Made by a program: the position numbers and the translations under genes. Below the pieces are notes generated by a model. It did not search any database. It saw only the letters and a list, made by a program, of their open reading frames with translations, and was not told where the DNA came from. DNA of 64,000 bases from Sodiomyces alkalinus F11 (lineage: Eukaryota; Ascomycota; Sordariomycetes; Glomerellales; Plectosphaerellaceae): the NCBI RefSeq assembly GCF_003711515.1, contig NW_021167079.1, positions 2,263,758 through 2,327,757 of the forward strand. The letters are read 5' to 3'. Shown one piece after another: positions 36,001-45,198 of this stretch (position 1 is its first letter; each line of letters starts with the position of its first letter).

Positions 36001-36840
36001 AGCGTTCGAAGTGGGCTAGGCAGTAAAAATAGGGTAGGTAGGGGTAGTAGTCGATTTATAGGTAGGGGTAGATCTAAAGGCTAATCCGGGGGTAGTATTA
36101 GGGGTAGTTATTAAAATAGTAGTCGGAGCCGCGGTAAACGTAGTAGTCGGCCTAAAAGCGGGCGGAGGTAAGGCCGTAGCCCCGATATCGTGGTTCCCCT
36201 AATTAGGGGCAGTAGAAGTAGCGGGCGTAAGAATAAGGGGAATAGCCGGCGAGGGAGCCTTATTATTAGAGTCGCTAATAACGATAATAGGGGTAGGCTC
36301 GCGATACTAATTCTAAGTATCTATAGTATTTTAGGTATAAGTACGAGGGGGTAGACGAATAATAATAATAGGGTTAGGGTACTTAGGGTATTCAGGGAAA
36401 GGTTCTTCGAACTAATCGTCTAGCGAGAAGATCCTATAGGTATTCTAGATACTAGCTAGGTTATTATATATATTATCTCGTCTTAATAAGAGTAATAAGG
36501 TCTTTAATAAAAGGGCGGTCCTAGGTTTTACTCCTTAATACTTATCTTCGGGGTCTAGTTTTTCTAACTCACCTTAAAGGAAAAGGCCCCCCACGATTAG
36601 GAGATTACCTATTAGTAAAAGGGCTATACTCACGGATATTAATATTAAAAGCACTACACGCTAAGTCTCACGAAGAAGTATTATAACTTACTTATAAGGT
36701 CCGTAAAGGTCTTTACTAGACTATCGGGTCCTCTTATAAGGCATCGTTATTTCGCTCCTACGCTTAGTATTAGCTTTTTATTAGGTCTACTAGGGTTTAG
36801 TTACCTTAATCCGGGTAAGCTACTCTTAGCGGTCTTATCT
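33021..36840 (-). pseudogene. gypsy gag and protease relic
   Basis: Minus-strand translation shows a Gag-like segment near 35,560-35,960 (TIAEVIRALLPTT, FNSKSLSTFL, LNRLSKADKITYINLY) and a degraded CCHC zinc knuckle near 34,690-34,740. There the pattern C-x2-C-x4-H-x4-C now reads Y-x2-Y-x4-Y-x4-Y. Near 33,440-33,775 an uninterrupted stretch of 111 codons (IAKACLTEDYFYVVINIKAVFNTI... on the minus strand) has the position and look of a retropepsin whose D-T-G has become N-T-I. The polyprotein then meets the copia-2 insertion. Confidence 0.75.
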
Positions 36841-37221
36841 TTGCTTCGCCGTTATACGAGAATCTATTTTAATTAGTGGTGGGGGTTATAAGCCCCCTAT
36901 TAAGTCTATTCTATATCCGGAATCTAACTCTATCGCGATCTAATCGGTTTCTTCCATTTCTATAATTACTACCTCTATAGCGGCGGGTCTTATAATTAAA
37001 AGTATTAATAGTTCTTTAACTCTTACCTAAGCAGTTATTTCTTTTCCTAATCTTATTAGGGTAATTCTCCCCTTAGTCTTAAAGCGTTAAATTCTTCCTT
37101 AGTCGTTATCTTTATATTCTTCCTAGGGTTATTAACTAATAGTCTATTTAGGAGGGCCGGAACCTCCCTTAAGTGCCTCTATTACTCTAATTAGGGTTAG
37201 AATACTTTAGGGACGCCGAAT

Positions 37222-37241
37222 AAATCCGCCTCCGAGCACTA
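37222..37241 (-). other. gypsy primer-binding site
   Basis: The plus strand reads aaatccgcctccgagcacta, ending 3 bp before the 5' LTR. It has the form of a tRNA 3' end with CTA in place of CCA, a single C-to-T change. This is a conventional 3'-end primer site, unlike the copia ones. The tRNA identity was not determined. Confidence 0.65.
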
Positions 37242-37244
37242 TAT

Positions 37245-37601
37245 TATAACTAGATAAAGACGTAGTGGCACTAGATTATTAAGATAAAGATCAGATAAAG
37301 AGGTTAGTCCAGTAAAACCATGATACATAACCAAAATATAACTAATACCACTATCACCTTTAGCGAAGAAGTAGATCAGTAGTCTCTATTCTAATTAGGG
37401 TAACGTAAGTTAAACTGGAAAGATACCTTAAACGTAGAATAAGTAATTATAAAAGAAGATAATAATTAAATGATAATCCATTAGTAGGGACGGCCGGCGC
37501 CTGTCCTTAATATATATATAGGAGGTGGACCCCGTAGCCTTAAAAAGGGGATTACGTGACCACCTGCTAAACCACTCTAAAGCCGTATCTACGCGGTTAT
37601 A
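37245..37601 (-). repeat. gypsy 5' LTR (right copy)
   Basis: 357 bp, paired with 16,936-17,292. It is followed by GTAA, the 4-bp target duplication. Confidence 0.9.
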
Positions 37602-37605
37602 GTAA

Positions 37606-40600
37606 TGGCCTCTTTAAGAACGGATTGGTTAGACGATAATAATTCTATTCCGACGGTATCGTCGGTAGCCTCTCCTATAGCCTCCTCTAAGGTGGAGGAA
37701 GAACTAAAGGAGGAAGAACTGCTAGTATCTTTAGATTCCTCTTAATCGCTACGTTTAACTGCCGTAGCTGTAGGCGTCTAAGGATCGTTAGGAGGTGGCG
37801 AAAAGGGCGTATAAATAGGCCTTAAAGAAGAGGTTATTAAAGAGGGTAAAATTAGTGCTATTCTTAAAGAGGGTGGTAAAATAGTAGTTAAAGAGGAAGA
37901 ACTAACGGCAGGAATAACGGCAGGCATAATGGTAGGAACTATGCCTACCGTAGCCGTGGTAGCCGTTCCACGTAATACCTCTTAGTTAGTAATCTATTAG
38001 TTTTTAGAGGCGTTTTCGGTGGTTTTTACATTAGTAGTGGTTTTTAATCCTTCACCACCACCGCCGGCCACCCCCCTAAATCTTAATAATTAAGGCTATT
38101 ATTAACGCCTCCTTCCCTCTTATAAAGCCTTTATCGTGGAGTTCTGCTACGTTACTATAGGTATTCCGAAATCGACGATATCTATTATAACGCTAAAAGG
38201 GTCTTAAATGCCCTGGTCTAACAGCAAAGTAAGGTTATCGAAAAGCTGTATAGGTATAGGCATATTAGGCTCTTTCCCCCTGTTTTTATAAAGAACTGAC
38301 TCGTTAAGATAACGTCCCTTGTGCGTAAGATCCTATCCCCTAATTAAGGAACTAAAATCAGAACAATATTAGTGCCCTTGTATCCGATTAAATAGCCGAC
38401 GTGTGCCCTCGGCGCGAGCTTTTCATTCTTACGGCGACCTTGTAGGTAGTTAGTAGTTAACGCGTACGTCTTAGAACCGTATCTTCTTAGGTGGCTAATA
38501 GAGAGATTAGTAGTTCTAGCTATAAAGCTAACGATACCCTCTTTTTATAGTTACTCGTTTAACGCTCCCTTGGGCGTCTGCTAGCCTAGATCCCTGCGTG
38601 GAGTGCGGTTATACAGGTAAGTGACTGCTATAATAATCTCTGGCTATATATCCTATTAGAATCCTAAGGTATTTGCTAATACCCTCGCGATAGCGAAGAT
38701 AATACCCCTATACCGTTCGGCGTTAGCGTTGTATATAGCTATATAAGGAGCTGATCTTTTTAGTAGGATACCACGATCTAAAGACTAGTTATCTAGCTTC
38801 TTCTATAACGCTCTCTCTCTGTCGAGTCTGATTATACTAATAAGCAGCCTGTACTGCCTTTATAAGAAGAGTTCGAAGTTAGCTATCGAGGATAGTATGT
38901 TTTTATGCCCTGGTATCGTTCTGGTTATGTTTTGATGCGTGTAGAGATCGTGGAATAGGGTAATAGTATTATCGCCGTTAGCAGTAGGATCTATAGAAAA
39001 TAGGTCCACGTTAATCCTTTAAAAAGGCCTTATTAGCCTGTGGGTGGGTGGACGTCGCGATACTATCCTGTTTACCTTGCTAATAGCGTAAGCCTCGTAG
39101 TCTACTACTAAAGGTACCGCTCTTCCTTCTTTTAAAGCCACGATACCTCCCACGTAGCCTTTTAATAACTATGCCAGTGCTTAAGGGTTAGCGTGCCCTA
39201 GCCTTTTATGCTATAAACGGGCGTTAGCCACGCCTATAGGCTTTAGTTCCCTCGAGCTATTAAAATAGCTCTGCTATTACTGCTATAAGCGCTATAGCGT
39301 GCTATCGGTCGGTTTAAGGGCATATTAGCCGTTAACGTTAATTAACGGTAGGCAGGTATATCGGTCTATTACTAAGATATCTCTGCCGGTTATAAAAACA
39401 GCGTTCTAATCCTTCTATAACCTGCGCGTTACTAGCAGCATTATAGGGTATCTATCTATAAACGCCACGTTCTTTAGTATAAGAGTATAAGGATATCCTT
39501 TTATATCTTTAACCTAAAAATACAGGGTGCTATACCCCTTTACTGGATTAGAGGTGCCGCTACCTATCTAAAATCTAACGATAGTGGTAGCAGGCTGGAA
39601 GTCCTCGAGTAGGTGGCGTTAATTAGTTATATACCTTAGGGACCCTAAATCGATTAATAACTAATTAAAAAGGTCGTTGCTAACCACCTATGTAGTCTAT
39701 AGGAGCGAGAAAACCGATAGCGAGGTTAATAATACTACCTCTTTTCCCACGAAATTAGAGGTAAAATATATATCGTAAGAGCTATTATTAGAATCCTCTT
39801 CCCTATTATTAACGAAATTAGATACTTCTTTAGATTAATCTTTCTCTAGTAACTTAGCTTTAGTCTTTTTTGCCTTATTTTTCGCCTTATCGATATCCAT
39901 TTTAATATACTCCCTGAATCTCTTTTACTTAGAAGCACTCTAGCTCTTAATAACGCGGTCGTAGCGTTCCACCACCTCCTTTAAGGGCGTAAAGCCCTTT
40001 TAGCGGCGCGTCGGATTAATGTTCGGGCAGTTACTCCACGGATAGCAGTAGCGTTTAGCTCTTCCTATCTTAACGTAATCGTAGATAAATTCCCTTACCG
40101 AAGAATCCTCTTTTCTCTATTACTGCTAACCTTCCTAATTAATAGGCTACTATCTACTATCTTTATCCTTTCCTAGGAATATCGCCGTATAAAACGATAA
40201 CGCTATAGACTTCTTATTAAGCCTATAGAGATACCTATAGCGTAACTAAACCGTATATTCGTTTATAACCTCTTCGATAGTAGGTTAGTCTTTCTTATCT
40301 TTTCTTAAAATCTCTATAAAGCGCGCCTCTAACTACTCTAGAGCTATAGTACCGATAGCTCTAAAAAACACGTTGAGTTAATCCTCTATAGTATTAGAAG
40401 ATCTAATGCTATAGGTCTTCGAATCTCGGTATAACGATATAAAGTCCTAAAGCTAACGCTTATAGGGTATCCTCCGTATATTTTATATATATTCTTCCTA
40501 TCTCTTCTGAACTAGGGACTTCTAGGTAGCGTTAGTAGGTTTAAGATAGTCCTTTAAGGCGATTAGGATATCTTTAACCTCCTTCTTCCCCGCGTACTAG

Positions 40601-41150
40601 TCTTTAAGGTTAGGATTAACTATCTTCGCGATATAGTCGTGAAGAGTAGCTAGACCTCGTTACTATTATTAATATTTATTCTCTTTTACGTTCTATAGCT
40701 TAAACTTACGATCCTAGGTAGTATCTTCGTTACCTTCTTTTAGCTTTAGAGGTTCCGAGGATTTAAGCTATTAAGGATGTTTAGATTCGTTAAGGTCTGG
40801 ATTAATAAGGTTAGAGACCTGGTTAGTATAGGCTATCTATATAATAGCCTTAATCTAACGACGCTATTCTTTTAGTAAGGTAAGGATCGTATAGCCTATT
40901 ATAGGTAACGCCGTAGTTAAGGCTATCGTCTAACTGACTAGGACTATAGGGAAATAAACTATTAAAACCAACTATAACGATCGATTAAATAAGGAGCGAT
41001 AAAACGATTAAGAGGTTTAAGTAAGTTAAGCGATTTAAATAAGGGAATAACGGAATAACGGTTAAAATAAAGCAGGCGGACGTAGCGAATAATACCAAGC
41101 TAACCGCTATAGACTTAAGGCTATTTTAACTGCCTTAAAGCTGCAGGATT
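37606..41150 (-). pseudogene. copia-1 gag, protease and integrase relic
   Basis: Minus-strand copia relic. A GAG-pre-integrase motif at about 39,120-39,240 reads HKRLGHANP. The integrase core runs from about 39,010 down to 38,300 (ITLFHDLYTHQNITR near 38,920-38,970, RDILRTRD-type tail near 38,320). A protease-like LIDLGSLRYIT lies near 39,630-39,660. All carry TAG/TAA interruptions. The segment joins directly to 16,931 once the gypsy insertion is removed. Confidence 0.8.
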
Positions 41151-41170
41151 TATCAGAATAGCTTCGTTTA

Positions 41171-41191
41171 TTAGAACGCCGGGCTTATAAC
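41171..41191 (-). other. copia-1 primer-binding site (tRNA-Ile(UAU) half-molecule)
   Basis: The plus strand reads ttagaacgccgggcttataac immediately inside the 5' LTR. It reads as the 3' part of a tRNA D-arm, the 5' strand of the anticodon stem, and a CTTATAA loop with anticodon TAT. The same site is seen at 32,711-32,731 and 44,839-44,859. Confidence 0.75.
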
Positions 41192-41384
41192 TATCAGCAT
41201 ATAAATAAGGTACGTAAAAGATATGTATATGCATTAAAGAAGAGTAAAAGATACTCTGCGGAAATGTCTAACTATAAAGTAAAAGGAGGGGAAATTGATA
41301 TGGATATATCGGTCGAAAGTACCCTATCCGTCTACAGAAATAGCACAAGTCACACCCCGATAAGGTGGCTATAGGCATCTGACA
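41192..41384 (-). repeat. copia-1 5' LTR (right copy)
   Basis: 193 bp, starting TATCAG (ancestral TGTCAG) and ending TCTGACA. It is followed by GCTTA at 41,385-41,389. Confidence 0.92.
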
Positions 41385-41527
41385 GCTTACAAACGAGCGC
41401 TATTCCGTAGCAGCTGAGTCGCCTGCTTCACTTCTCCTTCGCACCCGAGTAAACAACCCTCACTTCCACAATGCTCAGGCCTAAGAGACATCCTGTGATG
41501 CCCTCCAGCGCATCAATCCAAGTTGCC

Positions 41528-42383
41528 TCACGTGGAAGCGTCAGATACTTGCAGAAGCGCATTGATACTCCGATCACGCAGGCCCGAGAGCTTGTTCTTG
41601 TCCGCCCAGATCAGAAGCTGCGGCATGACGAGGAGAGGCTCCAACTTTTCCTGCCCAAGCAGGCAGCACACTGCTCCTGCAACGTGGGGAGAAGCTATTC
41701 AGTTGGTGATTTTGTCAGTCCCGGAACCGAAAGACGATATTATATGGCGGCCGAACATTCCTTCAACACATACCCATGGATGTTCCACTAATGGTCGCGC
41801 TCGCCGTGAGACTTCCGATCCAGGATGATTGGATTGCCACACCTGGGGCAAAGATGTCGATTACTTTTGTCCGCGCCGATTAGAATGAAATGCACGTATT
41901 GAAATGGAAGAGGAGGAAACGAGGGGAGGGGAGGACTTCACTTTTCCCCCAGCTCGAGAAGGGTGGAACGGCGTCTTCGATAGTAGTTGCGCCAACGGTG
42001 ATGGCTAGCGGCTCGCGGGCTGGAGAGCCAAGGTGGGAAGGTTGCTAAATTTTTAATTTTTTTTTTGGCGCCGTTAGCGACCTAGAACCCTTTCCTCGAA
42101 CCTACCAGGAAGAGACGATCGACCTACTCCGTCATTCCCAGCAGCCACACAGACGACAACCCCGGACCGAACGGTCGACGCGACGGCACGATCCAAGGCG
42201 TCGCTGGCACCCCCGCCGAGGCTCATGTTGACCACCGACGGCTTCCCGTGCTTCTTCGCCTCGTCCACAGCCCACTGGAGCGCACGGATGATATCGCCAT
42301 TGGTGGCACCGGGCCGCGGGAAGTCGTTGAACACTTTAACGCCCACCACCTCAGCCTTCTTGGCCACCCCGTACGTCTTCCCC

Positions 42384-42419
<36 letters not shown>

Positions 42420-42901
42420 ACGTCCTCGTCCCCGGCCGGTCCCAGGCTCACGAACTTGGCGCCTTTCGTGGCGCGGCCCTCAAACTCGACGTGGGCGTCG
42501 TTGATGCCCGTGTCGATCACGTAGGCGACCGAACCCTCGCCCGTGGCGTCGTATCGGTAGTCGTAGGGACCCGTGGCCGGCAGCCTGGTTCGGGTGGAGA
42601 TGCGGGCGAGGCCCCAGGGCGCGCCGCTCTGGACGGTGGCGCAGTGGCGGTAAATCTGGACGGGCTCGATGGTGGCTACCTCGGCGCGGTCCTCCAGCTC
42701 TGCTTTGGTTTCGTCGTCGAACTTGGCTGTGTAGCCACGCAGCTCAGGCAGGCAGAAGCGGTCTCGGACACGGCAGTGGAAGTGCGTCCCTGGATCATTG
42801 TTACGGTCATTGATGTAAGATATGTGCTCATCCTCAAGGGCTTCGTTGGCATATGGCTTAAGTGTCACGATCCACTCGCCGGTGATGATTTCGCCAGCCA
42901 T
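41528..42901 (-). CDS. subtilisin-like serine protease (S8), four exons
   Basis: Peptidase S8 with an N-terminal inhibitor (I9) segment. Exons 42901-42106, 42019-41942, 41863-41774 and 41694-41528 join in phase to give 376 residues. Catalytic Asp130 is in VIDTGI, His164 in NGHGTHVAG, the oxyanion Asn256 in AAGND, and Ser320 in SGTSM-ASPHVAG, whose two halves are separated by the third intron. The first exon read alone looks like a truncated protease lacking the serine; the three short downstream exons restore a full triad. There is no signal peptide, so the enzyme may be intracellular, or an upstream exon is missing. Its stop lies 139 bp from the outer copia target duplication. Introns of 78-86 nt contain CTAAC/CTGAC-like branch sites. 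Confidence 0.88.
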
Positions 42902-43849
42902 GGTGAGTCCGAGTTGCTCGTGTCCCTGTTGTTTATGTATGTCGTTGATTGTGTTCCTCTTCTGATTGCTTGGTCTTGTTCGTCTTTAACGGAGACCCCG
43001 GAAGTGCAGAGATTGGCGAGGAATGCTCTTTTTATCAACGGTCGTTCTTCTCCTTGACGACGGTTCAGCTTACGGCGTCGTCACGTTGTGCTCCCCATCT
43101 GGAGCTGGCGGATGACCGTGGCATCGTCCAATGCCAGAGTTCAGATCCAGGGTCACGTTTCCTCATCTCCATACCTTTTCTTCACTCTTAGTGGAATAGC
43201 TATCTAGTGTCAGTTGTGGAAGGTTGTACGGCAGATCCAGATCTAAAGGATAGACTGGCATCACTCAGCTATACGCCTGGCGTTGGGGGAATTTGGTCAC
43301 GGAATGAAATCGCGTGAGGAACAGCATGACCTTGCTCGCTACCTGAACGAGCCTCTGAGAGACGATAATCTGAGCTTCAGGTCAGCTTGATTCAAACTAG
43401 AAGCCGCAAATGGCAACGTTCTACATCCCCGTCTTTAACCATTTCCTGTAAAACTCTCCAATGTCTTTTTGTGACCATAGGCAAGAAAGAAGACATGGAA
43501 AATGCGACGTCCGAGTCGAAATAATGTGAGTGTATGTATACTTTGCAATATATATGGGAGATCTTGACATCGCTGGCTATGTCCTCCGCCAAGGAAATGC
43601 ACTATGCTCGCTCTCTAAGGTATCCCCTTGCCCTGCAGAACGTATGTATCGTATATATCGTGGTCATCTTCCGTGTACCTCGGTCCCTCCCTCTCTTTTG
43701 GTCCCCCGTTCGCCGTCTTTGTACATGCTGTCCAGAAATGGCCAACCCCTACCAAACCAACGACCCGAAACCGAGCCACCCACGAGAGACGCCCCAAGAA
43801 ACACCCCAAAAAAAGGAGAAAAGGAGAGGGCGGGCCGGCGCCATCGTCT
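42902..43849. other. intergenic region
   Basis: Promoter of the protease on the left and 3' flank of the coactosin gene on the right. No further gene, repeat or element was supported. Confidence 0.5.
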
Positions 43850-44290
43850 TCAACCCCTCCCACCGTTATAGTCGGCACCACCAGCCTTGCGAAGCCGGGC
43901 CACAACGTCCTTCTCGTCCAGGTCGGTCCTGTCGCTCGCATTGACCTGGATGCTGTGGTGGCCGAGGACCCTGCGGACGTCGCCGCTCTCGACGCTGACG
44001 CGGGCCTTGCGCATGACGCGGGTGTTCTCGCCGATCCAGACGATCAAGGCGAACTTGACGCGGGTGCTCTCCGAGTCGTTGGCGTACTCGACGCGCACGT
44101 AGCCGTACTGGACCTGGGCGTCGTCCAGCTCGCCGGCCAGCTCCGATAGGCCGCCGCTGCCCGTCTTGGTGAGTTTCAGCTGGTTCGAGGTCGCCGACGC
44201 GTGCGATATGAGGAGCCAGTTGGCCGGGTCCTTGTCGGAGCGGACGGCTTCGTAGGCGGCAGCGATTTCGGGGGACTCGAGACCGGACAT
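43850..44290 (-). CDS. coactosin-like ADF-H actin-binding protein
   Basis: A single open frame of 146 residues from the ATG at 44,290, almost entirely one ADF-H domain of the coactosin type. Typical stretches are EIAAAYEAVRSDKDPANWLL at the start, YGYVRVEYANDSESTRVKFA and LIVWIGENTRVMRKARVSV in the middle, and HHSIQVNASDRTDLDE near the end. Coactosin binds F-actin and opposes capping. Length matches the family (about 140-150 residues). No intron is needed. The upstream continuation of the frame begins with a non-ATG codon, so the start at 44,290 is preferred. Confidence 0.88.
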   Translation of the reverse strand: MSGLESPEIAAAYEAVRSDKDPANWLLISHASATSNQLKLTKTGSGGLSELAGELDDAQVQYGYVRVEYANDSESTRVKFALIVWIGENTRVMRKARVSVESGDVRRVLGHHSIQVNASDRTDLDEKDVVARLRKAGGADYNGGRG

Positions 44291-44689
44291 TGTGGAGATG
44301 GGTGGGTTGAACAAGTGTACTCCGTACCGGTCTGCCAGGGTCGGTGGGCGTGGAGGGGGTTCGGGTTCGGAGGTGAGGAATCAGGATGAGGGGTGGATGC
44401 GATGAGTGGACGGTAGGAGGGCCGATACTTTGTTAAGAATGACTTGACTAAAGGGACAGAGCGCAACAATCATGGAAAAGGCGCTCGAAAGCACCAATTG
44501 AGGTCTTTGAGGCGGTAAGGGATCCTCGGACGGTGGACGAGATGGAGATTACGGGGTGGAGGTTGGGGGAGGGGAGGGGGGCTGCAGGAAGGACCTCGCA
44601 TAATGCGATATTCCCAACTATCCATCCTGTCAGATAGTGGAAGGTCGATATCGGGGCGTGACTTCGGTTTAATTCCGGGTGAGTTCGGC
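44291..44689. other. intergenic region
   Basis: Coactosin promoter and a G-rich stretch near 44,545-44,585. Nothing else could be supported. Confidence 0.4.
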
Positions 44690-45051
44690 TACTTGATCAG
44701 CTTATACCCGGAACCCTGCTAAGCCCTGTTTCCTTAGGATAAATAGTTATAGGCACTTCCTATAGAGGAACCTTTCCTATCTATAAGCGAATATATATAT
44801 AATTCCGTGTACTAGTCGATTAGAATAGAGTCGTTGTACTAGAACGCGGGGCTTATAACTATAAGAATATAAATAAAGTACGGAAAATTATATATATATA
44901 TATCAGTAAAGCTCGTAGTACTTCACAGGAATATCTAACTAGTAGAAAAAATATAGGGAAATAAGTACAGATATATAGGATTAAGGTACTCCATACGTCT
45001 AATATAATATAGTTTATCACACCTCGTTAAGGTGGCTATGGGCATCTGATC
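44690..45051 (-). mobile_element. truncated copia fragment with one LTR
   Basis: A diverged relative of the copia-1 LTR occupies about 44,860-45,051 (shared aaatataaataaagtac-type start, atatctaactag middle, and gttaaggtggctatgggcatctga end). Just left of it, 44,839-44,859 is the same tRNA-Ile(UAU)-half primer site, and about 150 bp of AT-rich internal sequence continues to near 44,690, where the copy is truncated. It is a 5' LTR plus leader in minus orientation. No target duplication was found. Confidence 0.75.
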
Positions 45052-45198
45052 TATCCAATCCCTAAGATTACGGACCGTAGGTACGTACCGATGTACCGAC
45101 AGGAGACGTCTCTCCTCACCGTCAACCTCCCCAAACTTCCTCTCAACATATCACCCCTCCCCCCTTCTCCGTTTCTTTTCTTCAGGCTTCTGGCTATT

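Larger units (their letters stand above)
16936..37601 (-). mobile_element. large Ty3/gypsy retrotransposon nested in copia-1
   Basis: Bounded by two 357-bp LTRs (TGTAAC...GTTATA, ancestral GTTACA) with a 4-bp duplication GTAA (16,932-16,935 and 37,602-37,605). It reads on the minus strand: PBS, gag with a CCHC knuckle, protease, then (after the copia-2 insertion) RT, RNase H and integrase, ending near 22,640. Unusually, another ~5.3 kb follows before the 3' LTR, holding an Ulp1-like ORF and an antisense DUF3716-like ORF. Subtracting copia-2 and its duplication the element is about 14.4 kb, roughly twice a typical fungal gypsy. A further insertion between 17.3 and 22.6 kb cannot be excluded by eye. 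Confidence 0.88.
14547..41384 (-). mobile_element. outer Ty1/copia retrotransposon (copia-1), interrupted by nested elements
   Basis: A full-length element bounded by two 193-bp LTRs and the 5-bp duplication GCTTA. It reads on the minus strand: 5' LTR at 41,192-41,384, primer-binding site, gag/protease/integrase relics (about 41,150-37,602), then RT/RNase H relics (16,935-14,760), a polypurine tract (AGGGGGGTG on the minus strand, about 14,740-14,750) and the 3' LTR. A gypsy element (16,936-37,601) splits its pol. Without that insertion it is about 6.2 kb, normal for copia. Codons are heavily converted to TAG/TAA, so it cannot encode protein. Confidence 0.92.

Noticed and set aside
41471..41791. 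106-codon plus-strand frame beside the outer copia LTR
   Set aside because: It lies antisense to the last exons and introns of the subtilisin gene, which explain the sequence better.
42248..43057. 269-codon plus-strand open frame over the subtilisin gene
   Set aside because: Antisense shadow; the minus strand has a full catalytic triad and splice sites.
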